Source: Parus major (lineage: Eukaryota > Chordata > Aves > Passeriformes > Paridae). Taken from it: DNA of 64,000 nucleotides. A model generated the notes under the pieces. It saw only the letters and a program-made list of their open reading frames with translations. It made no database searches and was not told where the DNA came from. Shown in pieces: positions 40,837 to 54,440 of the stretch (the first letter of the stretch is position 1; every line of letters starts with the position of its first letter). Location of the stretch: assembly GCF_001522545.3 (NCBI RefSeq), contig NC_031769.1:69058640-69122639 (forward strand), read 5' to 3'. Position numbers and translations under genes: made by a program.

Positions 40837-40862
40837 CTTTCATGTTTTTCTGTTTGTCTCAG
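40837..40862 (+). other. RNF152: Candidate splice acceptor before the RNF152 coding exon
   Basis: A pyrimidine-rich tract ending TTTTTCTGTTTGTCTCAG places the AG at 40861-40862 and an exon start at 40863. A second plausible acceptor, CCCTTGCCTACAG, has its AG at 41001-41002. The first has the longer pyrimidine tract, so I prefer it. Confidence 0.5.
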
Positions 40863-41057
40863 GTACTGAAAGTTTCAAGCCAGAGGTTTTCCTGTGCTCT
40901 CTGTAGCTGCTGCCCGGTGCTGTGCTGAGGAAAAGCAGCGTTGGGAAGGCGGGTGCTGACCTGAGGAGAAGTGGTGGGAAGGCCGCTATCCCTTGCCTAC
41001 AGGGTGTCAGGGCGAGGGTCACCACAGGGCCTGCTGAGCTTCCCTGTGCCGGTCACC
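40863..41057 (+). other. RNF152: RNF152 5' UTR within the coding exon
   Basis: These 195 bases between the preferred acceptor and the start codon contain no upstream ATG. The frame stays open upstream of the ATG at 41058 only through non-ATG codons, so the start is unambiguous. Length depends on which acceptor is used. Confidence 0.5.
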
Positions 41058-41669
41058 ATGGAGACCTTATCCCAGGACTCTCTGCTGGAGTGCCAGATTT
41101 GCTTCAACTACTACAGCCCCCGCCGACGGCCCAAGCTGCTGGACTGCAAGCACACCTGCTGCTCCGTGTGCCTGCAGCAGATGAGGACCAGCCAGAAGGA
41201 CCTGCGCTGCCCCTGGTGCCGTGGGATCACCAAGCTGCCTCCGGGCTACTCCGTGTCACAGCTGCCCGATGACCCCGAGGTGATCGCCGTCATCGCGATC
41301 CCCCACACCTCGGAGCACACCCCCGTCTTCATCAAACTCCCCAGCAATGGGTGCTACATGCTGCCCTTGCCTCTCTCCAAGGAGCGGGCGCTGCTGCCGG
41401 GAGACATTGGCTGCCGTCTCCTGCCCGGCAGCCAGCAGAAGTCCCTGACGGTGGTGACGATCCCCGCGGAGCAGCAGCCGCTGCAGGGCGGCCTTCCCGC
41501 CGAGGCGGGGGCGGAGGAGCCGGACCGGAGAGGCGCTGTGAAAAGCTCCACCTGGTCAGGGGTGTGCACTGTGATCCTGGTGGCCTGCGTCCTGGTCTTC
41601 CTCCTGGGCATCGTCCTCCACAACATGTCGTGCATTTCCAAGCGCTTCACGGTGATCTCCTGCGGCTGA
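41058..41669 (+). CDS. RNF152: RING finger protein 152, E3 ubiquitin ligase
   Basis: This is a complete 203-residue coding region in one exon, the same length I recall for the human protein. An N-terminal C3HC4 RING finger uses C12, C15, C30, H32, C35, C38, C51 and C54. A conserved central region (about 60-145) and a variable acidic linker (about 141-160) follow. A hydrophobic membrane segment spans about 167-187 and is followed by a 16-residue tail. There is no signal peptide, fitting a tail-anchor-like membrane protein with a cytosolic RING. The family acts at lysosomes, where it ubiquitinates RagA on amino-acid starvation, promotes GATOR1 recruitment and lowers mTORC1 signalling; action on Rheb is also reported. 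The start is GTCACCATGG, a strong Kozak context. The stop is TGA at 41667. All zinc ligands are intact and codon third positions are GC-rich, unlike the flanks. Identification rests on recognising near-identity to the vertebrate family. Confidence 0.98.
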   Translation: METLSQDSLLECQICFNYYSPRRRPKLLDCKHTCCSVCLQQMRTSQKDLRCPWCRGITKLPPGYSVSQLPDDPEVIAVIAIPHTSEHTPVFIKLPSNGCYMLPLPLSKERALLPGDIGCRLLPGSQQKSLTVVTIPAEQQPLQGGLPAEAGAEEPDRRGAVKSSTWSGVCTVILVACVLVFLLGIVLHNMSCISKRFTVISCG

Positions 41670-44600
41670 GGCGGCAGGGGCTGGGCTCCCCCGGGGGTCA
41701 GGTTGGGTCGGTGGTGGTGGCATTGAGCGAGACAATTCCGTGCAGCTTTCCCCAGTGACTGCAGGACGCTGTGCAGCGGGGCAGCGGTGCCCGCCTGGCT
41801 GCGGCCCCCGCAGGGGTGGCATCAGGCCTCTCGGCAGCCTGCGGAGAAAATCACGTCCCGTGCCTGGCGGCAGTGGCACTGAGGAGGACTGCATGTGTCA
41901 CCGCAACCATTTATCAAAGGGACTGCAACTTCACAGTGATCTTTTTTTATTGTGTTACGAGATTAAAGACCTCTGTGTAGCTGGTTATACTGTGAAGCAT
42001 ACAGTACGGGCTCTTCTTTAAACACAGTATATTAAAATCAAAACTGCTCCACGTAGAATTAAATGAGAACTGGCGCACAACTCTACGAGGTGTTCAATAC
42101 CAGTCCACACATGCATTATTTTTTAATGAGGGGAGGGAGGGAGACTCGTAAGACAAAGAAATCATTTAGCTGGTAAGGCATTTTATATGTTTTAAATGGC
42201 ACATTAATTAAACCAAGTTAGGGAGTTGTATAGTAGTTTCTAAAAAGAAGCATTTTACAAGCAATCATTTCCTTCCTTGGTGTCTGTTTTTTGCTTCTGT
42301 TTTTCCCCATTTCTTTCAACTACAGGGAAGTGATACTTCCAGCATCTTTTGTCTGAAGGAGCTTTCAAGAAGGGATGCAAAGTGGGCTAGAAAGAATACC
42401 TAAAAGTGCAGTCAAAACAGTTCTGCCTATCCAGGTTTAGAGGAAGGATGGCTTTGCATGGTAAACATTGGACATGCTGTTTTACCTCCGGTCTGGCTGC
42501 AGACTTCCCGATGACCTGGCTTTCATAGCCATTAGTGAAGAAATGGGTCATGAGAAGTCCTAGGACTCCTGCAAGGATGTGATAACATATTTCTCCTAAT
42601 TTTTTCTGCAGGTTAGGTTTACTTAAATGTTTTTGAAGAATTTAGACCTGTTTTACCTCCCTCTTTCCTAGAAGTTGCAACTGTGCACTAATGGGTGGTG
42701 TGACAGAGGTGTTGCTCTGAGAAAGCTTCACCATCAAAACTGAGACCAAGGACTTTTGTATGCAGTCATCTAGTAAGAGGCAGTGACCTATCTCAAAGAA
42801 TCCAGGCCAGCCTAATCCCTTACTGTGTGGGCTACCCCTCCTAAACTGCTGTGGCTGTCCTGGTGTCAGAATGCCTGGGTGAGCGTAAGAGAGCCTCCTC
42901 CCATGTTTCAGTCTTACTAATGTTGATGATTTCATAAGGACAGATTTGAAAAACAAACACAGGAAGTGTCTCCCTCCACCTGTGACTGTCATGAAACCCC
43001 AGTCATTTGCAGTTCACTTCTTGGGAAGAGCCAAATTCCTAAATGTTCACTGCAGTAGCATCTTGCTCTAAGCATTCCCACCAGCTCTAGTAGTACTGCT
43101 CATAAGTAAAATCGAGCCCAGTGTGAATTTGGGTTTTTGGCAAGTCTGACTGCTGAAACTTAAATGAGATTTAGGGATTGGAACAAGGGGCACGTGGCAG
43201 ACCTTTAATAAGACAGAAAAATCTGTTGATTTGCGCTGCTTCTTTTTTTGAGTACAAGGCATAACCTCCCTGAAGCGTGTCCTCTTGTTGTCTATCTACT
43301 GCTCTTTCTAATTCTTGGAGATTGCTGAATGCCATATTATAACACAGTTTTGACTATGCAGTGCCAAAGTTGGCTCCGTAGTCATCTTTGGTTTTCTGGT
43401 TTTGTCACAAAATCCAGTTGCTGGTTCACAATAAACATTCTCAGCTCACACTCTGTCAGGAACATACCTCTGAGTTCATGCTGGATTTCTTTCCTTCCCC
43501 ATTTCTAAACCACCATTTTCTTCCTTGATTCCTGTTAATGGAAGAATAGAATATTAGTTGTAATGATGTGTGTATGGTCACATATGGAGAGGAACCATTG
43601 TGCTGATTTTTATCTACTGTTGTACGTATGCATAGCACAGGAAAAGAAAAAAAATTTTCAGATAATCCATTCAATGCCTTTTTTGCGCAAGGCCTGTGTG
43701 CAGTATGCCTTGAACTTGGCTTGCAAATATTGTAATTACATGGACGCCTCTCCGTAGCATGTTTCATTTGGTTGCAGTAGGGAGCACCGGGTGTTCCCAA
43801 ATGTGTCTTGTGAACGTGCTTGTCTCTTGTTGCCAGTAGCTAGCCAGATTTCCACTGACATCCATGCTATGCTGCTTATTGTGTAAAAGAAAGCCAGTTC
43901 CTGCCTTTTATAAGACTCTTGAGGAACTGACCAGACACAGGATTTGACCCTCTTACTGCCTTATCCTGTAGCGATTGCTGGGTGTACCAGAAGCTTGTGG
44001 CATAGGTGGAAGATGCTCTGAGAACAGTGCTGCTGCATTTTGCGCCAGCTTCTGCATTTGTTTATCTGAGTTATCAGTGAATGCACAAAACCACGAGGCA
44101 GTCAGGGAGCAGGTCCTGGTGGCACAGTGGTGGTAATGTTACCTCCTTCCAGCCATACCTGCCCAACTGAAGCTCTTGAGGCCGAGGATTCTGACATTGC
44201 CAAGAAAGGCCCTCTTCATCTCCATATGGAGAGTGCAGAATAAAAGAGGAATCAGAAATTAGGTTAAAATACTACACTGCATAACACATTATACAACAGG
44301 CAGACCTGGAGTTTATCCGGAACTAATGACGTGTTATATTAGCAGAATACCATCCTGTACTATGTAACACAGTACATTGTTTCGTTAATATGAATTTCCT
44401 GTACTTTTGTGCCTGCTGAAATGCATGTTTGACCTAATTTCTGATCCAGACATTTGCCTGCTCACAGCCTTGTGTAAGAGCAATAAGTAAAACCTCAAGA
44501 TTTTTGCCTGCGTGTACGCGCATGGTGTGTATGTTCATTCCTTTTTATAAATAGGAGTTCTGGAAAAGTTTTTGTTCTGGCTTTAGACTGTGACTAGAAT

Positions 44601-45680
44601 TTTAAATTTGAAGCTGTCATATATGTTAGATCACCTAGCTTTTTTGCTGACTTGTGTAGAAACGAACTAAATAGTTTGTTGTAATGTACAGTGTTAAAAT
44701 GTTTCTCAAGTATGTCAGTAGTCATAATACTTTAAAAATGCAGTGCAGTCTGTCTCATTCCTTGGTTCAATACCTGGCATTAAAAAGTGATACTGCTAAT
44801 TTTTTTATTATTATTTAAAAAAAAAACAACCTTGTCTTTGTAATTTTTCCTTTGTGGAGAAACACATTTGGACTTGTGCCAAAACCATCAGGTTCCAGGT
44901 TAGCTTTTGTTCTCTGGTGTCCAGTAAGAAGTCACTGCCCCAGTTCCACCAAAAAGAAAGACAGAAGCTTACTGTGACCTAGTACTGTGTGAGAAACCAA
45001 AATTTATGCTAAAATGTGTGGGTAGTAATTTAAGCACCTGCATTTTTAGAGCACATTACTCTGTATGAATGTGTATTTACTTGCTTGTTTAATAGGAAGG
45101 ATGTGTGCATTGGGGTCCAGCTTCAGTTTTTTTCCTGGATGGTCCCTACTTCCGTTGTTGGCTTGTGCTTTGCTGGCAAACTGACTTTAGGGTTCACTCT
45201 GTGAAATTTTGTTTAGTGAATTTTAAAAATTCAAAATATCCAATTTTGGTATGCAGGATTTTTTTAGGAAATTGTGTGTTCAGTGATTGTTCATGCTTAA
45301 CCACGATGTAAAGGAGCCTGTATGTTTTGTAAACATGGAGCAGTCATGAGTCCAAAGTTTCATCTTTACTAATGAAGCTCATTCTGAATAAAACACTAGC
45401 AGGAAAAGAATGATAGCAAGTGAATTATGGTTCCTCTGTTATTTTGCCATCAAATGAAGAGTGTGGAAGGGAATTTGGCAGAATTGCTCCATATTTTATG
45501 AGAGGGTGGCTGAAATTCATCACTCAGTGTTTAAAGGCAATGTGTAAAGTGTGGGTTGTGGTAAATAGTGAAAGGGCATTCACGTTTTAATTAGTATAGA
45601 ATACAGAATTATAGCTGGTGGCTACTGAGCCACAAAACTTCTTTTCTGTTTCAATAAAATTAAAAAAATTTCAAGTAAAT
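41670..45680 (+). other. RNF152: Probable RNF152 3' UTR
   Basis: Noncoding DNA follows the stop codon with no recognised coding exon. GC content falls off after about 41.9 kb into AT-rich sequence. Possible poly(A) signals are ATTAAA at 41962 and 42031, AATAAA at 43430 and 44239, ATTAAA at 44779, AATAAA at 45387 and AATAAA at 45653. Mammalian RNF152 mRNAs have 3' UTRs of several kilobases, so a distal site is plausible. The GT-rich stretch about 70 bases after 45653 modestly favours it. The true end cannot be set from sequence alone and could lie beyond this interval. Confidence 0.45.
45653..45658 (+). terminator. RNF152: Candidate distal poly(A) signal AATAAA
   Basis: A canonical hexamer is followed by AT-rich DNA and, near 45723-45735, a GTGTTGTG-containing stretch that could be the downstream GU-rich element. 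Its spacing is longer than ideal. The AATAAA at 45387 is a competing site. Confidence 0.3.
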
Positions 45681-48600
45681 GCTTTGCTTATAAGAATGAG
45701 GGATTGCTGGCCTTCACTTAAGCTTGTGTTGTGCAGACTGCTACACTGGTTCCCTCTTGCCTTGAGCCCCCCCTTCCCAGTCACATGATTGCTGGAGCCA
45801 TGGGCAGACAGCTTTTTTCAATAATGAAAATGATTTTCTGGAGTAGAGATGGTCGATACTACACACTGGTTTTGTTACATTTACAGCAGGGCTGAACCAG
45901 AGCCAAACAATTAATACGTGGCCTGAACTCTTCTGTAGATGCCGCAGAATCAGAAGCTCTAGGCACCAGTCTATCATGTAAATTGAACCAAGCCTGTGTT
46001 CTATGGATTTTTTCACAGCAATGTCAGGGAGCACAGGATGTTGCTTCCTCACACCCATGAGAATGGATCTGTACCCACCATCCAAACTAAACCCAGGGAG
46101 TGGGGCCTACTGGCATGAGACACTTGCATGAGTGCTGCAGGAGATGTTCACGTATGGAGTGAATGCCTCTCGAGGGGTTGAAATGCCTCCTCATCCCAAC
46201 TGCACAGAAAATTTGGCTTGAGGTTTGTTTTTCCCAGACATTTTCTATGGGTGGGTGGAGGGGGAAGGAAGAAGGTACATGACAGCAAATGAATCCCAGC
46301 AGCATTTGGGAGGCTGCTGAATGATCTGCTGGCCCTGAAGGCAAAGTTTTTGTGCAAGAGCTTCAGTAGGACAAGATTGTCTGTAAACACAGTGGATTTA
46401 GAACACGTTCGTGACCTTTCTGGTGCTGAACAGTGTTCACAGGCCTGACAGCTGGGCTTGTGTTCTCTCTCTTTGTCACTTTACCTCTTGCATGTTCGTG
46501 TCAACAAGCAAAGCCTCTTGCTTCAGCCTCAAGTTGAACAACTTTCAAGATATTTCTCAAGTTGCCCTGAGCATCTCTAATAAAAAAAAAAATGAACCTT
46601 CCAAGACCAGTGCAATTTAATGTTTAATGAATGTTCAGAAAATGCATTTGTCAAGCATTTTCTTGTGCTTTAATGTATTTTTATTGTAGGTCTAAAACCT
46701 GTAATTTTTTGTGCTAATCATATTCCTGACTATCAGAGTCAATTCAAGGGATTAGGTATGATCCACAGGCAGAAGAAAACATTTCTTATCCATCCCACAC
46801 TCCCCCTTCAGGTCTACATCAGTCTGTTTCCACTCTCCTCTTCCATTTCACACTGGAGCACATAACCATGGGGATGAAATGGGAATTCATGGGCAGGCAG
46901 GGAGCACCTGTGCATATGGACACAGGGACACATTCCTGTGCTGGGTGGGGGGCATGCACACAGCACATGCTCACAGGTAGTCGAGAGGGCTGGTAAAGGA
47001 GTCTCAGGAAGGTCATGTACTTTATGGTGCTGGGATAGCTTGGAGGCATAAAGCTTTGTTATGGCTACCTGGCTTTCCAGTGGGATGAGTTGCCACCCCC
47101 TCTGAGCTGTCCTCTGCAAACCAACTCCTTCTTCTGTTGGATGGAATTCTGCTCCACAGCTGACGCCTCTTCTGGAGTTCAGGTGAGGAACCATACGTTC
47201 CTCTGTTCCTCCAGGCTGGAATAGTCACCCAAAAGGGAACAGCCAGATGCCCTGGACTTTCAGTTTATAAGGAGTTTGCAAGATAAACTGGAGTTGTTTT
47301 GAAACAGACCTGCATAGAGCACTCTTGCAAGCTGGAAGGCAATAAACAGATTTGGCCTAACTGGTTTGAAGGAGTGAAGAGTGGGTGGAGAAAGAAAGGA
47401 CACCTGAAAATGAGCACACGATTAGACACTAGCCTGGAAATTCAGATCTGTATGTGCAAAAACATCTACTGGGCATGTTTTACAGTTGCCTGCTTATATA
47501 ATTCCTGTCAAATTTTGTCTCAAGAATGTCACTGAAACTCTAGATCTTGCTTTCTCTTCAGCACCTTTGAGCTGGGAAGCAACTAATTTCAAAAGTACAG
47601 CTTTTTACCTCACTGAATGGATGTACAGAAAATTTTTAGGGTATTGAATCATGATGGAAGCTCAGGACTTTGACTAAAGCTGAACAGGAATTCACTGGGG
47701 AGAAACTGGGATAAAAAAGCCAGATCTTTAATTCTTAGTGTGTGCAGTTGAGTCACTTTGTTTAAAATAACTTTGCATGCGTGTCTCCCAGGACAAATAG
47801 TGAAGCTGACAAAGTTGGTAATGCCAAACAGCTGAAGACAAGACTTAATGAACCTGTTAGATCTGAGAAGCTGAAAACAAAAAAAAATGGCTATTTGGTA
47901 CAGTTAGTGCACTCAAAATAAATAGTAGGATTAGGTTAGGGGTTTGTAGCTTTCTGGCTTGGTTTTCAAAATTAAGTATAAAAACCAAACCTGAACTGAG
48001 AAACCTGAGTGGTTTCAGGCTGAAGGTTACTTACATTCTTATCTTGAGAGTTATGAAAGGATGAGTGTGTTGTCACTGCGCTCATCAGTTTGGGAAGCAT
48101 TGCCCTGTAGGTGCCTGCATGCCCTGATTTGATTTGAACCACCAGGATTTGCATCTGCTTGAGAGAAATCTGGATGTGCCTCAAGATGGGGATGGAAATC
48201 ACCTTCTGCAATATGGTTTGAATTCAGGTGTCATTGTGAAGTGTGTGATCTCACTGAAGAATTTAAAAGTGGTGGTGAATCTTACAAGACTGTCAAAGCA
48301 GCATGCCATGTGGTAGGCACATGGGGCTGGCTGTGAGTAACAGGGAGATCAGTTCCCAGGTATGGCAGATTTGCTGATTGAATTGTAAATTAATAATTTC
48401 TCAAATTTTTTTTGAATAATGGTTGCAGTTGTTTCTTGAAGATATGCTTACGGAATGTATTAAATACTGGGGACACGATTCAGAAAGTATGCTAACTGAG
48501 AAAGCATTAAAGTATCAAATATGAGGAAACCAAAGGGATTCAGTCACAGATGATTAAATACTTTCTTGAACAGAGAGAGACTTTACATTCACATATTTGT

Positions 48601-51600
48601 TTCTTGATGCTTGGCTAGTCTGCACAAATCTAAAGGAACATTTGAAGTAAAAAGCTTTGCTTTGGGGAAGGCTTGCTTTTGAAATGTGAAAGTATATTGA
48701 CTAGGAGAGGCTCTTTAATACCCTAAGGCAGCTGTTTTCAAGCATTTGAGTCTAAAATATTTTATTTCTGTAGCTCCTGTTTTTAATTGCTTATTGCAAC
48801 ATAGCTGAGCATTCTTACTAATTTATGGTGGAAAACCGCACAACTTTGCAGTTCAAACCCACACCAAAACCCACCTTAGGAATCCAGAACAACGATGGTT
48901 TAAAAAGCTTGGGAGAAATAAACTGAATTCTAATCACTTATTTTCTGCTATGCTGAAATGCTGAGGGATTTGCTAAATCTACAGGTTCATAAAACTGAAT
49001 TGCTGCTTAATGGCTGTATTTGCTAAACCAGCTAACTGCAATGGATATATAGTGTGTTTTTTCTTTTTGACCTCCCCTGGTTTAGAGAAGACAAGATTTG
49101 GACAGTTGTAGCTGGATTGAACAGCGTGATAAGAGTTGTAAAATGTTACCAGCAAGGAGTGTGGTTTTGTGATAAACAAAAGATTGCAACACTGAATGTC
49201 TTTCAGCAGCCATCCAGGCAGAACAAGCATGCAGCAACTCCAGCAAACCCCTGGGATAGAGAGAAATGTCAGGAGTAGTGCATAAATAAGGATATTTTTT
49301 AATACCATAGATACTGTCTGTTATTGCTGATGCTTGACATCTTTGGGTTGGGGTTCTTTCTTTTGTCTGTGTAACAAGATGCCTAAAAATCACTTTGTGC
49401 TGCTTCCTTAGGAGCATGCTGTCTCCTGTTTCCTCTTCTTCAGCCCGTTGTTTGGGCCATCCTGTTTCCTTACAGCTTCACAAGGAGAAATTTCCCTTTG
49501 TATGAATGAGTGGCTGCAAATTTCTACTGCATTTTCAGTGATGAAACTGCTACCAAAGCCTTCACAGAGGCAGGAACTTCTCTAGGGCTCCTAAGCTCTA
49601 TTCACAATACCCTTCTATCTGCTGTTATTATCATAGGTCCTTTCTAAATCAGCATTTTAGATTATTGTTTAATATAGCCCAAATGTTTTTGAAAAAAGCA
49701 ACAGCAGAACAAGATAAAGCAAGTTGGAGACCAGAGATTATTTGCACAATCTGATTTTTAAGATAGGATTATTTATTTACATGAGTGGATCATTCATTTT
49801 TTTTGTTTGATTGTTGGGTTTTAGGGGGGTTGGTTGTTTGTTTTTGTTCAGTGTATCAGTGACATTAATTTTATGACCCCACTTTCTTTGGTGAGGGAGG
49901 GAGATGAGGAAGAAGAAAATCCACGTTCACAGCTCGGATTAGATCTGCTGAGTTTCGGAATGTGTGTATGTGCTTCTGTTTTGTAAAACCTCATGCACCT
50001 CCTAACAACTGAAAACTGCAGTAGCACCAAAATCTTAATGAAATGTCACGTGCTGCCTATTAAGTTTAAAATGTCTGCTGAAATGTGCAGAGCATGGACT
50101 TCTGGCTGTCGAGCACACAGAGCACTGTGTGTGGAATTAGTTGTGACTGTCAGTTGTCTGAGACCAAACTTGAGTCTTATGCCTCATTTAGAGCTGTTAG
50201 CAGACTTGGGCTCTGAGGATCTGTCATATGTCCTAGATGCAGTGGCAGCCCTAGCTTTATAGATCTAAAGCAACCAGCCTTTGATAGGGAGACATTTACA
50301 AATTCTGAGGGCAAGTTATCCACCTCCTTAAGAGATCCTTAAATGCCTGATTTGGTCAATGACTCAGCATTTGCTAAAGGAAATGGAAATTTGGTTAAAT
50401 CATCTGGGCTCTGCCATACCCTGCTGTTCTTTGCTTAGTGGCCCAGAGGAAGGAGGTGTCTTGGGATGGGTGTTGAACCAGGTAAGGGGATGTGACCCAG
50501 CACAAATCTGTGTTGAAACAATGGCCCCACAAGTACATACCTCAGGTAATGCTCCTTGTAATGAACCAACATAGCATCTCTGGTAAGAGCATAGGATTCC
50601 TCTGTTGTAGATAGGACTTTTACAAGAAACTGTAAAATTCTGCAAGATTCCTTCAGCTGACAGAAATGTAAAGCTCTTCCTGCCATCAAGTCCTCTGCAA
50701 ACTGGAGGAGCTGCTCTTCTGGTCACCTTCAGGTGAGGAAAGTCTTGAAGTAACCTGCCTTGTGGCAGGGCGCTGTGTCTGGTGCTGCACTCAGGGTTAA
50801 TGTGCTGCCCAAATGCTCTTTTGCATAGCCTCTAAAAAGCATTTCTCATCCTTCCCCTCCTCCCCTCACCCTTTTTTTCCTTATAATTGTTTTGGAAAAA
50901 ATAAAAACAGATGCTAAGAAAAACAAAAAGAAGAGTAAAGCTGTTCTTCATGCAGGCCACGTTTATACCATCTGTTCTGTATCTATTTAAACTCTGTTGG
51001 GAGAAAGCAGAGATGCCCCTGAATTTCAGCTATGCTTCAAATGAATCCCATTGGGCTTCCTGTTTTGGAGACTGAACCTTGCTAAGCAGTGGACCTCTGA
51101 GAAGAAAAATTTTTTCAAGTCCCAGGGGTGAGCAGATGTGGTCGGTGGCTGCTGGAAAGAGGAGAGGGAGTAGGGGCAGTCCTTGCAGCGGGGCACTTTC
51201 CCTGTGCTTCTAGACCAGCGGGCTGCTGCAGTGCTGGGCATCAGCGGGAGGGCAGGACTGGCTGCACACACACAGATTCTCTCGGGGTGCTGCTTGACAG
51301 CTTCCCAATGTGTATTTTGAGCTGCTTGCAGTTGGTATCCTTTTAAATTACTCCAGCTACTGTATCCCTGATTGCTTCAAAGACATTGCAAGTGAGCTGT
51401 AACCTAAAGCAGACGTGAAAAGCCCATCCCACAGGGCCTGTCCTTGCACTATTCCCATTAGCAAAGGTTTCTGTATTACTAGGGGAGATAGGGAGGAGTG
51501 AGCATGGTTGGGGTTTGTTTTCTTTTTTCAGTGAAGGCAAATAAACTTTGACAGGTGTTAAAACAAAAAGGCAAAGGAAAAATACTGAACAGTCTTTATG

Positions 51601-54440
51601 TCAGCTGAAGTGTCCTCAGCACTGCTTTGAAGTGAGAGCTAGCTCTCTATCTCAGTGCCAGCTTTGAAGATGTGTGTCTCTATTCACATGCTTAGTGTGT
51701 TAATTAAAACAAGAGCTGAATGAAGGTTTTTCTCTTATTTTAAGAATAGTTGCACCAGAAACTGGAAGGTTGAGTTTAGCCTCAGGCACGCAGGTAATAC
51801 ATGGCTCTCCTAGAGCTCTACCACTGTCTCTGCTCCTTGTTTTACACTCTGTTTTACATGGTTCCTTGCCTTCCCTAGGCTCCCTCCCCAGTCCTCATTA
51901 ATTATATTCTAGCTAAATAAGCAGACTGGCAGTGTTCAGTGGCTGTGAACTAAAGTCCTTGATGTGTTTCAGAGGCAAGAACACGTATCACTTGGTTTTA
52001 CATAATTTCCCCCTTTTTTTCTCAAAGGGTCAACCAGCCTCTAAAGATCCAGGTCCTGCTGGGGCACTGTGTCAAACCCTTGCCAAAGATTTACTTCATA
52101 AGTGTGAAATCAAAGTGCTGGATAAATCAGAAGGTCTGGAGAAGAATTCTTTGCTTGCTGCATCTGCCCTAGAAGGTGTCTCAAATACTGCTCAGTTTCT
52201 AACCACCCCCTTTCTCTGCCTGTTTTAATACATGGTACTTTTGTAGGTCAACCTCTGTAGTCTTGTCTTTTGTAGAGGTGGAAATGCTACTTTAATGAGA
52301 AGAGTTCAGACACATTTGCTGTGATTAAAATTTTTAAAAATTATTTTCAATAGACTAGTGTGTGCTTTTTTTAAAATACGAGATGGAAAACTGGCTGGCA
52401 CTTTTACTCATTGGTTCCACTGAGAGCTTTAATAGAGTTGAGCAGTAATTAAGAAAGACTGAGATCCTTAGCCAAGTTTCAGATGGGTGGAGGTGACATT
52501 CAAGCCACTCTTGCAAGCTTGTGAGAGAGAGGGAGGAAAATGGTTTGCACTCCCCATATTTCTCTGGTCACCTCTACCTTTTCCAGTTTGGTACAGCTTT
52601 GATCATGGCTTAGGTGCAAATCTCTGTCCTTTGGGACAGGAGCTGTTGTGATATTTCCCTATGAATACTCAGTGATGCCTGAGTTCACATGTGCTCATGC
52701 ACAGTCATGTCTATGTATGTCTATGTCTGTGTAGATCTAGAGATGCTCTCTTACCCCCTTAACTTACATACATCCTTACAAAGATGGAATTAATGGGCTA
52801 CTGGTATTAATGAATGCAAATCCAGTGACTTCAGAGGATCTCTGAGGAATTGCAGCACCCAGAGTGAAGACAAATAGATACAGATAACTTTTTGTGTTCA
52901 CCAGTCTCCGAAGTTTCAAGTCAAGGTATTATTCTGAACAGAAGTACAGCTTACTTTTCCTTTTAAATCTTCCACTTTATAAAGTCTGATTTCCTGTGGA
53001 AATGAGACATACTCCCACATACTCTGAATGCGTGTGTCCCTTTCCACTGACCTTTCAACCCAAATTTAATGCAGTGATAGTTATCCAGAAGATAATTAAA
53101 TTTCTATTTTGATGTGTAAGTAGAAGAGTAGAGGGAAGAGAGAGACAGATCCTGTTAGTCCCAAATATTTGGAAAAAACTGCAGTGTGTAGTTGAATCTC
53201 ATTATAAAGACCATGTGGGGGATGACCCCCAATAAAAGACTCAAGCAGAAGAAAAACTCAAATTGAAACTTGCAGTGAACAATGAGACAGCACAGGAAAT
53301 TAGATTTTATATTTGCCTCTTTTAATGCAATTAGTTTTCTTTTGAAATGCAGCCTCTTCTAGCATTTTAAACATGTATTTTAGTCTTGAGTGATGAATTT
53401 AAGTGACACTGGTTGCAAATACACAGCCCACGGCAAGTGGAGTTTTGCAGTCACCAGAAGCTGAATCTCTTCATTAGTAGAGTCATAACACAGCTTTCCT
53501 GACATCACTTTAAACAACTAAAAAATTTCACTGAGATGGGGACAGATACCAATTGGCAGAACTGTAGAGGTGCATCATCAAAGGGAAATGCCTGGTAATG
53601 ATGTGTCTGACTGGATTTTAGTAAAAAAAGCAAAGCAAAACTGTATAGTGCTCTGTCATTTATGAAAGCATAGTAGATATGGTTGGTTTTGCTGGGATGA
53701 ACTAGGAGTGTAAATTAGGTTAGGTGAGGTAATATGCTCTGTTACTTGAAGCAATAAACAGGAAATTCATGAATTATTGTGTCCACAAACTCCCCTTCTT
53801 CAAGGCTGTAATAAAAGTAGCCAACATCAAAACTAGGTACAGTTGACTTAGTTATGCCACTTATTTGGAATAGTGAGATAAAAAGAGAGATACAAACTAT
53901 GGAAGAGAGGAAATTTTGTGGAAGGCCAGGAGAGCTTTTAGCCAAACAGAACAGGTAGAGAGTGCAAGAGGCAATTTCAGTAGTGAAAAATTAAACTGGT
54001 TGGTTAAGGGAGAAAAGGTCTGAGGGAGACTTATAATTTGGCATGAAATATGGACATTCAGTAGATCGAGGTCTAACAGAAGAAGAAATTTCAGGATCCA
54101 GTACAGCTGTTAATTCCAAAGCCAGATGGAAATATTCTCAAATAGCAATGCATTTTTTTCACCTGTGCCACCAACAGGCAGGCATAGTGGACATTTGCAA
54201 TGTCTTTAAACCAAGCAACACCAAATAGAGCTTCTGAGTAAAGCTTGATATAAAGGCATTTGGTATTTTCAGTTGTGTAAGTCTCATATAAGGCAAGTTT
54301 GTCCAGAGACTTGATATATTGCTTCAGTGAGTAAAAGCCTCTTGTATGTCATTGAGCTATCTAGAATAACCTAAAGAGTGCTAAGCAGTGAAAACACATC
54401 TGGGGAGCAGAAATTGTGTGTCAGCGCTTACTGCTTCAGA

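Larger units (their letters stand above)
2454..40862 (+). other. RNF152: Putative RNF152 intron 1
   Basis: About 38 kb lie between the CpG island and the coding exon. It is CpG-poor and AT-leaning, and stop codons are frequent in all six frames. I see no recognisable protein family in its open frames. Contents that can be named are two CR1 fragments (29404-29917 and 38356-38605), homopolymer runs, a TA-rich repeat near 6880, a C17 run at 23319-23335, a 19-bp tandem duplication at 28702-28739, a local duplication at 33951-34531 and a few palindromic motifs. The intron call depends on the CpG island being the gene's promoter. An internal untranslated exon or an intronic noncoding RNA could be hidden here. 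Confidence 0.45.

Noticed and set aside
40971..41057. In-frame upstream extension of RNF152
   Set aside because: It begins at GTG, not ATG. The conserved N-terminus and strong Kozak ATG at 41058 set the start.
41354..41894. Antisense and alternate-frame open frames overlapping RNF152
   Set aside because: These are shadows of a GC-rich coding exon. Only the RING-membrane frame makes a known conserved protein.
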